The notes beneath the pieces are model-generated. The model made no database searches. It saw nothing but the letters and a program-made list of their open reading frames with translations, and had not been told where the DNA came from. DNA of 33,975 nt from Candidatus Omnitrophota bacterium (GTDB lineage: Bacteria > Omnitrophota > Gorgyraeia > Tantalellales > Tantalellaceae): contig JAJRVD010000012.1 in the NCBI GenBank assembly GCA_024277375.1, forward strand, positions 1 through 33,975, written 5' to 3'. Positions 26,505 to 33,975 of this stretch are shown in pieces. The position numbers and the translations under genes are program-made. How positions within the stretch are numbered: the first letter of the stretch is position 1; the number at the start of each line of letters is the position of its first letter.

Positions 26505-26978
26505 TTATATATTCTCCGTAACAAATTTCAGAGCCGCTTCGGTGAATTTTGATTTTACGGTTTTACGGTCGCCCTTATAAAGCACTTTTTTTGACTTCTG
26601 TTTACCTTTGACCGAAAAACCTATATACGCTAAACCTACCGGTTTCAGCTCACTTCCACCGGTGGGCCCGGCGATACCTGTGATCGATACGGCAAAGTCC
26701 GTATTTAAAAGATTCCTTGCGCCTTTAGCCATCGCTTCGGCGACCAGGCGACTTACAGCACCATGTTTTTTTATTAAGTGGGTAGATACGCCCAAAATAG
26801 ATACCTTGATCTCATTGGAATAAGCTATAACTCCACCGGTGAAATAATCAGAGCTACCTGAGACGTCGGTTATCCGACTGGAAATAAGTCCGCCTGTACA
26901 TGATTCGGCGGCAGCTAAAGTTTTCTTTTTCCTTTTTAGAATTTTGGTAAGTTTTTCTTCGAATGGAATGCTTTTCAT
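26505..26978 (-). CDS. pncC: Nicotinamide-nucleotide amidohydrolase (CinA C-terminal domain)
   Basis: PncC deamidates NMN to nicotinate mononucleotide in pyridine nucleotide recycling. The protein is the C-terminal (amidase) domain of CinA alone, without the N-terminal molybdopterin-binding-like domain. LAAAESCTGG holds the catalytic serine S26, and GGVIAYSNEIK and SITGIAGPTGG are the other conserved blocks. The length is 157 residues. It starts 17 bp after the giant-protein stop, in a gap containing a TATAAT sequence, and may have its own promoter as well as read-through. Confidence 0.95.
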   Translation of the reverse strand: MKSIPFEEKLTKILKRKKKTLAAAESCTGGLISSRITDVSGSSDYFTGGVIAYSNEIKVSILGVSTHLIKKHGAVSRLVAEAMAKGARNLLNTDFAVSITGIAGPTGGSELKPVGLAYIGFSVKGKQKSKKVLYKGDRKTVKSKFTEAALKFVTENI

Positions 26979-26995
26979 GTAGAGTATTATACTAC

Positions 26996-29900
26996 TTATG
27001 CCTGCTTGAGAAAAGCCCTTAGTCTTCCCAACATCTCTACGTGTTTATCTACATCTAATCTTTCAGCGTCAGGGATTAGCTTTATGACCATCTCCTTTAC
27101 ATCCCGGCTAAAGAGATCTTTCCAATAACGCTCATTTAGATCCGCACCATCAAGACTATCCGCATAGACAACATTTGGTATATACCGATAATATTCACGA
27201 AGTGTCGCCTCATCCCAATCTTTGAACCTGGTGGCCATATATTTGCCGATCGCGAAACATGTAACCTCTAACACCGGCAAATACGCCGTTTCCGGGAATT
27301 TACCGTTCGCGTCATCGAGAGCCACAACAACAGATCTTCCTTCTAACGCGCTATAATGACGCAAATTCCCTTTTGTCGTCACGACAATGAAATTCTCATC
27401 TTTCACTTTACCTTTTTTAGCCAAATACTCCGAGGGCTTCCCCTGTCTTATTTCAACTTCCTCAGAAAATCGCTTGATCTCTTTATTGTTCATTTTCACA
27501 CCCGTGAACTGATCAATGATCCCTCCCATCGCTTTCTTAAGCTTTTTACCTGTTAGGCTGGCTAAGTCTTCATCTAAATATATAATCACTTTTTCCTTAT
27601 CTTCTTCTTTTGCCTTAGCTTTGTTGGCTCTCTCAATATCTCCTGAGGCCTTCATCATATCCTGAGCTATCCTGGGAATAACTTTTTCCGCGTTTTTCTC
27701 AATTTTTTTGATAGCCTCATCCAAATCTACTTCATCATACTTCATCACCTTATACGACCTTACCTTAAGGGAATCATCCCAGTGTCTATATATCCATTCA
27801 CGTAAAATCCATAGAGCCTTCTTTGTGTTCTCCGTATTCGGATCCTGCATGAGTAAATTGCCGTAGATACTGGCAAAACTTACGGCATTAGTGCCAACTG
27901 CGCCATGATTGATCGATACTATTCTTCTTAGATCTTTACGTCCTACATCCCCAGTCTTCAAGATATCAAAACATTCCAGAAACTTATCCGCGAGAACATC
28001 CACAGTTAATGACGAAATTCTGTCTACAAATTCTTCCTCCCAAGACTCTTTAATTAATCTCGTCCATTTTTCAGGATGAGAAGCTTCGTTGAGTATAGCC
28101 TTGAATAACCTGTCATGCATTGCCTGCTCTTCGTCATAAGCCTTCATACGCCTTCGCTTCTCTCCCACCGGATCTTTAGAAGGTTTTGTACCTTGCTTTA
28201 CGCTTCCGTCTATAATTTCTTTCTGTATTTTTCTGGCTGGAGCCTTATCTTCACTTAAATAATCTTTCCACATTTTTTTCCAATACACGTCAAGCTTAGC
28301 AATACGCATATTCTTCCTGCCCATAAAGTTCTTGCTGTAATATGTCCCTTCTAATTCCGTGCCGTTGAGATCGGTCACCCTGACAACTTCACCATATTTG
28401 ACGTATACAATACATTCTTCTCCGCCATTATCAGGGAATGTCGCTCGCGGCATATTCCCGGTTCTCCCTACCCTGCCACCAATCTCAAGGTCTCCGTCAC
28501 GAGCAAGCTTAACTTTTTTTATTACATGATCTCTTAATTCACCGAAATCCGGAGCTCCATATGCTTCCCAGAAACTATCGACAAGCTTTTCTTTATTGCC
28601 TCTTTTGACTTCGTATACAAGTGAGAGTATAAATGGTTTTTCGATCTTTGTTCCCGCTTTATCAAATATCCGTACCTCCGTTACAACGCCATCCACAACA
28701 TCGAATTCAACCTTACGATTCTTGTATTGCGTAAAACCAGCCCAATATTTTCCCCCGAATTTCAAGTATCCGTTCTCAGTAAGATTGAATTCTTTTACCG
28801 TGGCTTTTTTCAGAGCCTTTCTTTTTTCCACCGAATAGCTTCCGAGAAAAGAGTCCGCAAGCTTTCCATTGCCGTCATAAATAAGGGAAAATTTTATAGG
28901 TTTGCCGACCACTTTCCTCGTCTTAATATTCTTAACAAAATTAGCCCTTATCGGAATGTCACGTTCGATCTCTACTTCTATCGGTCTATTTTTGTTCTCC
29001 CGGCCGAATCTACCCAAAGAAACAGTGCCCGCTTTGACGTTACCGCTTTCCTTCGTTTTAAGCCGGGTAATTGTTCCTGTAAGTTTTTTGAAATCCTTTT
29101 CAAATATCTGATCATTAAAAGAACAGATAAGAACGCCCTTATTGTCATAGACTAATTTGAAAATAACCTCGTCTACGACTTGGCCTTGATCATCTAGGAT
29201 CCTTACCCTGTCTATGTGCCAATGATCCGCATCCGAGCTGCGGATCAGATCAACTTCGACTTCCGCCGACGGCAAACTATGAAAATATGGCGTTGGATCT
29301 TTTAGGAGCTGTAGATACAACCCTCCGGATAAGTTCAATCGGAACTTTTTTAAAGTAATTTTAGTTAAACCCGCGTTGGTTAACTTTCGCAATCTCGGTT
29401 TACTCATATTATGATAAAAAGAATCTACCAGCTTATTACCGGAGCCATGGATCATAACAAAATCAGCACGTTTAATTAAATGCCCATATTCGTCGAGTAT
29501 TTTCACAAACTCTATCTTCCCGGACTTGACCTTTATCTCCGTTTTGCACATGGCGTAATATCCGCCAAATTTTGCCGTTCTGCCGCCAAGCCCCAGGACA
29601 CCATCTGAATTGAGTCTATGCCCCTTTATAACGCAATCACCTAATTCGCTGAATTCTTTACTTGGGATCTTAAAATTAAACTTTCTTCGTAATGTTTTAC
29701 CGTCAGCTTCATATATTTGTCCCATCTGCCTAAAATCTATTACTTTGTCCTCTTTGTCTAGTATCCATATGCGATACAAATCTCCATTTTTAAAGCTACA
29801 AGCCACTTCCTTGTCGGGGTGCGCGGTTATCCGTATAAGCGGAGTTTTTTTGCCCTTACATCGCAACTCTACTGACGAATTAAGTTTATTCCCCGGAAAC

Positions 29901-32900
29901 ACGGTATTCTCATCATAGTTCTTCAATTCATCAAAATCAAAATTCGACAATACGGCCGTAACTTTTTCAGCCTTTTCGAGATCAAGAAGATACAATCTTT
30001 CATCGCGTATTTTTTCATACACTTCCTTCTGACCGACAGTTAATATTATCTCCGGATGCCTGTCCAATATTTTGTATACCCGGAGTGAATATTCAGCCAA
30101 CACATTATGTTCTCGCTCTATATCTGCCTTCTTAAGCCACTCTAAAAGAAGCAGATAGCTGAAAAAGGTTTTTTCGTATCTAGTTATCGCAGCTATCTCA
30201 TTTTTTGTCCGGGGATCCTCGCCGATACCCTTTCTTTCCAGTATTAAAGATCTTGCCAACTCATAGTTATTCTCGTTTATCATCCGGTTGATATAAAAAT
30301 GGTGGAACGGGCTTAAAAAGCCGCCTTCGGGAACAAATTTGTGAGATCGCGATGCCGCTACGCGGTGGGAAAGGCCCAGAACATTTTCGGTGAATTCGTG
30401 GTCTATGATCTCAGCCAGGGCAAGTTTATTGTTTTTTAGATGCTCTTCAAAATACTTCTTCGTTACGTATATCTTCAGCATCCCTTCGGTCTTATCGTAT
30501 TCCACATGCGCATAGATAAGATCAGATGCTTTTTCAGCGCCTCTGAATCGGGGGATACCTAACTGATCACCCGGGCTATCTACTGTATACAGGCTTATTT
30601 TAGCAGGATCGATCTTCGCGCCTTTGAGCGGCGGCGCGTGCTTCATGACGTACCCGGCCGCTTCAGAGATATTGGCGTCTTTTCTTTCTTTCGCTTTGGT
30701 GATCAGACTCTCGATATGTTCATGATCTACACGGTCATCCTCGTCCAACGACAGCGTCCCGGGACCTTTCATGGTTTTATTTATATTTTTCTTCGTAAGC
30801 CTCCGTTTATTTGTGTATCGATTTTCCGGTTTATACTTTTTGAGGCTTATTTTTATGCTCTCTATTGTTTCGTTATCAGTTCTCACGATCTTTTTTATGG
30901 TTTCAGGATTATCTCTTATGAAAGACTCCTGAAATGACTGCGCCGCTATTGTATCTCGCATCGCGACAGAACGACTTGCGTCACCTATCACGACCGTCTC
31001 AATTCCTTCCTGTTTTAGATAATCAAAGAAAACATCCCTTAAAACACCTCCTCCTCCTTTTATCCTGCTATGAACATCTACGTAAGTAGTTCCATCCCAT
31101 GATGTTTTTTCTTTCGGAGATAAAATAAACCTTTGGATCGCTATAGGCATGGCTCCGTCAAACGCGATCATTGCGTCGCTATATTCGCCTTTACGCGTTT
31201 TTTTCCACTGCGCATCACATCTTTTTCTTAAATCACTTAGCCCCCTTGGAGTTTCGATGGAGAATTCAAGATGCATATTTCTTACCAATTCATATAGATC
31301 GTTGGTTTTATACTTCACAGGAAGTTCACTATATAAACAAAACTTCAGGCGTTGCGGCAAAGATCTTTCTTTAAGCCTTAGAGCTATGGCAACTAATAGC
31401 TCTCGGATCGGCCTGAGTTTTTCCTTGCTCCAGAAACGCTTATCAAATTTTCGAGCCATCCAATCATCTATATGCTTGTCTTTGCTCATTTTAATGTCGC
31501 GCTTATATGAACGCGGTTCGACTAAAGCGCAAAATTCATCAACACTTGAAAAAATATCTATCTTTTTCCACAAGGCGGGGTTTACAGCTTTAAGCAACTC
31601 TTTCTGGTCCTGCCTGTGGTTTATAATAATAGCCAGCACAACTTCTGGCGATAATTTTATACCCGCCTCTTTTAAAACAATAAATCCATCCAAGCTATGA
31701 TCATGAATTCGAACTTTATCATCTTCTGACATCGCATCTTTTATATGCTTACTATAGTGAAGTTCAAGTTTCCCTTGCTCAAGAGCCTTGCCTACATCAT
31801 GAGCAATAGCCAAAATACGAAAAAGAGCAACTTCTTCGTTGGAATATCCACCTATTCGAGCGATCTTTTCCGCAAGATCAGCGGTCCTTAATGTGTGATC
31901 TTTAAGAAACTCTATATACTCAATATCACCTTTTAAACGTGAACTTAAAAACAAGGAAAAAATGTTTTCCTCTAATTGTCGCAGCTTCGCGATATCCGGT
32001 TCGTCTTCTGATGTCACATCGGCTATAAGCTTCCAATCATGAAGATCATTTTTCCCGTTGCCATTATTCAGGTCGGAAAACTCTTCCATTTTCCCAAAAA
32101 GCAGCTTGATATTATCTATGTCAACGAACTTTTTATGACCCTTGAGAAAAAGATCGATAAATTGCGATTTTGCCGGATTTCCGATCACTGACAATCTCAG
32201 ATCCAACTCCCTCTTCGCAAACTCTATTTGCTTTTTTATTCCATTCTTCGCCAGTTGACCTGCTACTTTTACGACAAAAGAAGAAATAATGTCGTTGAAT
32301 TTTGATCCGGCGGAACTTTCATATTTAAACTTATATTCCGCTTTTCCGGTGTTCTTATTTTCCCGTTTTTCGACAATGCCAAGCGCGACCAATATATCCG
32401 CCATTTTCCCTGTAGAATCCGCCGATAGCCCTGCCTCTAATACTCTACCTTTGGTTTTTTCTTGAAGATCTTCTCGTGTAACAAAAGTATTTCGGCGTCG
32501 CCGCTCGGATTTAAGAAGCGTAAATATGTCATAAAGCGCGCTTTTAACTGCTTCGTTAAAATAAACGGTGCAACTTACACGCATGCCCTTTTTAACAGGA
32601 CTGTTTTTTGTGAATTCAAAAACAGGTTTTTTGGTGCCCTTCTCACGCTGCCAGGTTTTGCCTAACGCTTCAATAGTAACTTCATCCCCGTTAACCAAAA
32701 AAGTCTTTGGCCTCATACGTTCGGCATTAATAAAACGGCCGGTTATTTCTCTATTAAAATCCTTATTACTCTTTACTTCTGAAAAATCGCGGCATGCGAT
32801 CTTAACAATAATTTCCGCCATTGATCTTTTTATCACCTTCACACCTAATGCGCCTTTTCCCCCTTTGTACAATATGTTTTTGGTTAGATTCGAGATAAGC

Positions 32901-33619
32901 GCATTAACCGCGAAAAGCTTATCTACATCACTCGTTTCGCTCAACCCATCTTTCGCAAGTATACCCCCCACAAAATTAACAACATCGGTTACTTGATCGG
33001 CAAAATCTTGTTCCTTTCTCTCAGCGGCATCTATAAGAACCGTATGATATCCTTGTTTTTCCAGTTCCGAACAAAGCGCAATATTTTCAGGCACAGGAAG
33101 AGACTCAGGTTTTTTCCTTATAAGTATTTGACGCGTAAGATATTTCCCGATCCTTGTGTCAATCACGTTATGCGTGAGTCGTAAACCTTCCATTCCTGAA
33201 AGATCTCCTCCAAAGATTCTATGATTAAAATACCTGAGCTTATACTCTCCCATATCTATAATCGCTGAATATTGTGATACATTTAATTTTATCTCCGCGG
33301 GAAGAGCTTCCTTAACTTTTGAAGATATGTTTTTGGAGTTTTTTATTCTGGTGATTCTCGTGTTAAGCTCTTCCGTTATTCTTGAAATTTCCCTCAACTC
33401 AGGTATGTCTTCAATTTTTTGAAGAAGGAAACCAAGATAGCCGGTAACTAAGAATAAAACAGAATCTTCCCTGTCTGGTCTAGTAAATAGTGTTTCGATC
33501 TGCAGTGTATTTGAGGTAATAATGTCCGGATTAGCCCAACAGACGGACTGACCGAGCATGGAGGTGCTCAGCAGCAAAGAAATAATTGTAGTTACAATAC
33601 GGCTGAATATGTTTCTCAT
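26996..33619 (-). CDS. Giant secreted multidomain protein with HD domain and internal repeats (2207 aa)
   Basis: No overall family is recognised. A Sec signal peptide covers residues 1-29 (R2 and R7, hydrophobic core about 8-23, likely cleavage after CWA). Residues 370-440 look like a winged helix (TREDLQEKTKG...LVALGIVEKRE). An HD-type phosphohydrolase site spans about 570-670: H575, H607-D608 in AHDVGK, H641 and H668, with no GYP motif. Residues 820-900 resemble a GNAT fold (HSRIKGGGGVLRDVF then RDTIAAQSF). DHEFTENVLGLSH near 1073 could bind metal. From about 1230 to 1780 lie six units of roughly 90 residues ending in patterns such as FxLVYDxxGKLVDSF. The last 400 residues are helical, closing with a VVTTKGNLRHYSA and SVVVALDD region of unknown role. 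The start has no Shine-Dalgarno sequence. Confidence 0.85.
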   Translation of the reverse strand: MRNIFSRIVTTIISLLLSTSMLGQSVCWANPDIITSNTLQIETLFTRPDREDSVLFLVTGYLGFLLQKIEDIPELREISRITEELNTRITRIKNSKNISSKVKEALPAEIKLNVSQYSAIIDMGEYKLRYFNHRIFGGDLSGMEGLRLTHNVIDTRIGKYLTRQILIRKKPESLPVPENIALCSELEKQGYHTVLIDAAERKEQDFADQVTDVVNFVGGILAKDGLSETSDVDKLFAVNALISNLTKNILYKGGKGALGVKVIKRSMAEIIVKIACRDFSEVKSNKDFNREITGRFINAERMRPKTFLVNGDEVTIEALGKTWQREKGTKKPVFEFTKNSPVKKGMRVSCTVYFNEAVKSALYDIFTLLKSERRRRNTFVTREDLQEKTKGRVLEAGLSADSTGKMADILVALGIVEKRENKNTGKAEYKFKYESSAGSKFNDIISSFVVKVAGQLAKNGIKKQIEFAKRELDLRLSVIGNPAKSQFIDLFLKGHKKFVDIDNIKLLFGKMEEFSDLNNGNGKNDLHDWKLIADVTSEDEPDIAKLRQLEENIFSLFLSSRLKGDIEYIEFLKDHTLRTADLAEKIARIGGYSNEEVALFRILAIAHDVGKALEQGKLELHYSKHIKDAMSEDDKVRIHDHSLDGFIVLKEAGIKLSPEVVLAIIINHRQDQKELLKAVNPALWKKIDIFSSVDEFCALVEPRSYKRDIKMSKDKHIDDWMARKFDKRFWSKEKLRPIRELLVAIALRLKERSLPQRLKFCLYSELPVKYKTNDLYELVRNMHLEFSIETPRGLSDLRKRCDAQWKKTRKGEYSDAMIAFDGAMPIAIQRFILSPKEKTSWDGTTYVDVHSRIKGGGGVLRDVFFDYLKQEGIETVVIGDASRSVAMRDTIAAQSFQESFIRDNPETIKKIVRTDNETIESIKISLKKYKPENRYTNKRRLTKKNINKTMKGPGTLSLDEDDRVDHEHIESLITKAKERKDANISEAAGYVMKHAPPLKGAKIDPAKISLYTVDSPGDQLGIPRFRGAEKASDLIYAHVEYDKTEGMLKIYVTKKYFEEHLKNNKLALAEIIDHEFTENVLGLSHRVAASRSHKFVPEGGFLSPFHHFYINRMINENNYELARSLILERKGIGEDPRTKNEIAAITRYEKTFFSYLLLLEWLKKADIEREHNVLAEYSLRVYKILDRHPEIILTVGQKEVYEKIRDERLYLLDLEKAEKVTAVLSNFDFDELKNYDENTVFPGNKLNSSVELRCKGKKTPLIRITAHPDKEVACSFKNGDLYRIWILDKEDKVIDFRQMGQIYEADGKTLRRKFNFKIPSKEFSELGDCVIKGHRLNSDGVLGLGGRTAKFGGYYAMCKTEIKVKSGKIEFVKILDEYGHLIKRADFVMIHGSGNKLVDSFYHNMSKPRLRKLTNAGLTKITLKKFRLNLSGGLYLQLLKDPTPYFHSLPSAEVEVDLIRSSDADHWHIDRVRILDDQGQVVDEVIFKLVYDNKGVLICSFNDQIFEKDFKKLTGTITRLKTKESGNVKAGTVSLGRFGRENKNRPIEVEIERDIPIRANFVKNIKTRKVVGKPIKFSLIYDGNGKLADSFLGSYSVEKRKALKKATVKEFNLTENGYLKFGGKYWAGFTQYKNRKVEFDVVDGVVTEVRIFDKAGTKIEKPFILSLVYEVKRGNKEKLVDSFWEAYGAPDFGELRDHVIKKVKLARDGDLEIGGRVGRTGNMPRATFPDNGGEECIVYVKYGEVVRVTDLNGTELEGTYYSKNFMGRKNMRIAKLDVYWKKMWKDYLSEDKAPARKIQKEIIDGSVKQGTKPSKDPVGEKRRRMKAYDEEQAMHDRLFKAILNEASHPEKWTRLIKESWEEEFVDRISSLTVDVLADKFLECFDILKTGDVGRKDLRRIVSINHGAVGTNAVSFASIYGNLLMQDPNTENTKKALWILREWIYRHWDDSLKVRSYKVMKYDEVDLDEAIKKIEKNAEKVIPRIAQDMMKASGDIERANKAKAKEEDKEKVIIYLDEDLASLTGKKLKKAMGGIIDQFTGVKMNNKEIKRFSEEVEIRQGKPSEYLAKKGKVKDENFIVVTTKGNLRHYSALEGRSVVVALDDANGKFPETAYLPVLEVTCFAIGKYMATRFKDWDEATLREYYRYIPNVVYADSLDGADLNERYWKDLFSRDVKEMVIKLIPDAERLDVDKHVEMLGRLRAFLKQA

Positions 33620-33655
33620 GGTAAACTTTTTTTTAAATTAACAATAAGTATCAAT

Positions 33656-33683
33656 ATTATAGCATGTTTTCACCTTGGGTCTA
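33656..33683 (-). promoter_or_regulatory. Predicted promoter of the giant gene
   Basis: On the minus strand TATAAT (33656-33661) and a weak TAGACC (33678-33683) are separated by 16 bp. This leaves a leader of about 30 nt that is A-rich and has no ribosome-binding site. The -10 is convincing and the -35 is poor. Confidence 0.45.
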
Positions 33684-33770
33684 TTATTTTCTTTCTAACT
33701 TTTTATTGCCTAACACCTCTTGGGTAATTAGTAATAGTTCAGTTCTCCGCAGAGAATTATCCCAACATAT

Positions 33771-33817
33771 GTCATTCTGAGCGAGGGAACGAAGTGACTG
33801 AGTCGAAGAATCTGCTG
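33771..33817. repeat. GTCAT-type repeat, single arm
   Basis: GTCATTCTGAGCGAGG opens the arm and GAAGAATCTGCTG closes it, the same layout as the left arm at 8329-8370. The rest of 33684-33833 is A/T-rich and shows nothing further I can name. Confidence 0.55.
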
Positions 33818-33833
33818 TACCATCGGATTATTT

Positions 33834-33975
33834 TTAAGGAGGAGCAGCTAAAATTTCAGCAAATGGGTTTTTCCCGGCAGGCAGCAATAGATCTTTAATT
33901 GTCTCGATGGGGTCCTTTCTATTTAATTTCGCTGTTTGCAGAATGCTCGTCACAACATCATGGACTTTAGCGCCT
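33834..33975 (-). CDS. Transposase C-terminal fragment, probably IS66 family (partial)
   Basis: The last 46 codons of a gene enter from the right edge and end at TAA (33834-33836). The visible part contains VHDVVTSILQTAKLNRKDPI followed by IKDLLLPAGKN. The pattern SILQTAKLNxxDPxxxIKDLL matches my recollection of the C-terminal helix of IS66-type transposases (SIIxTAKxNxxNPxxYLxxLL). The catalytic domain is outside the window, so intactness cannot be judged and another transposase family is possible. It may mark the boundary of a mobile insertion next to the giant gene. Confidence 0.5.
   Translation of the reverse strand, partial: GAKVHDVVTSILQTAKLNRKDPIETIKDLLLPAGKNPFAEILAAPP

Noticed and set aside
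1-33975. CRISPR array, rRNA or tRNA genes
   Set aside because: No regularly spaced repeats with unique spacers and no recognisable stable RNA gene were found by eye; a covariance-model scan was not possible.

Overview
The window looks like a piece of an uncultured bacterial genome. The best guess is Candidatus Omnitrophota or a relative in the PVC group. That rests on gene content and style: a secreted protein of about 2,200 residues with an HD domain and internal repeats, long strings of overlapping housekeeping genes, and many palindromic intergenic repeats. It is an inference, not a proof. Every gene I can support lies on the minus strand, so transcription runs from high to low coordinates.

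In transcription order the layout is as follows. (1) 33975-33834: the C-terminal tail of a transposase, probably IS66-like, running off the edge. (2) 33619-25935: the giant secreted protein, then pncC (CinA C-terminal type) and thpR (2',3'-cyclic phosphodiesterase). These end at a large hairpin terminator inside a 405-bp gene-free gap that also carries a good sigma-70 promoter for recA. (3) 25529-8484: recA, alaS, then a near-continuous histidine-tryptophan supercluster hisD-B-H-A-F-I-trpE-G-D-C-F-B-A, followed by ruvX and an M16 zinc peptidase. Most junctions overlap by a few bases. Tryptophan synthesis from chorismate is complete (seven genes). Histidine synthesis lacks hisG, hisE, hisC and histidinol phosphatase here, so these must lie elsewhere. 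(4) 8269-831: rpe, a phosphohexomutase, lepA-lepB-pgsA-der, then plsY, which link central sugar metabolism, translation and export, and phospholipid synthesis. (5) 687-325: a small orphan protein with its own promoter.

The most unusual signal is a dispersed repeat. Three full copies are each exactly 129 bp, with inverted ends of about 20 bp, and two further copies are partial. All five contain the same 56-nt core, which can fold as a four-way junction: a 7-bp outer stem and three arms of exactly 14 nt each, with no unpaired base at the junction. All five copies point the same way, and four of them fill gaps between his, trp, rpe and pgm genes that otherwise overlap or nearly touch. Smaller palindromes (5952-5973, 8307-8319, 11013-11034, 24427-24464) and a second palindromic family starting with GTCAT (67-95, 8329-8428, 24375-24415, 33771-33817) occupy most other gaps.
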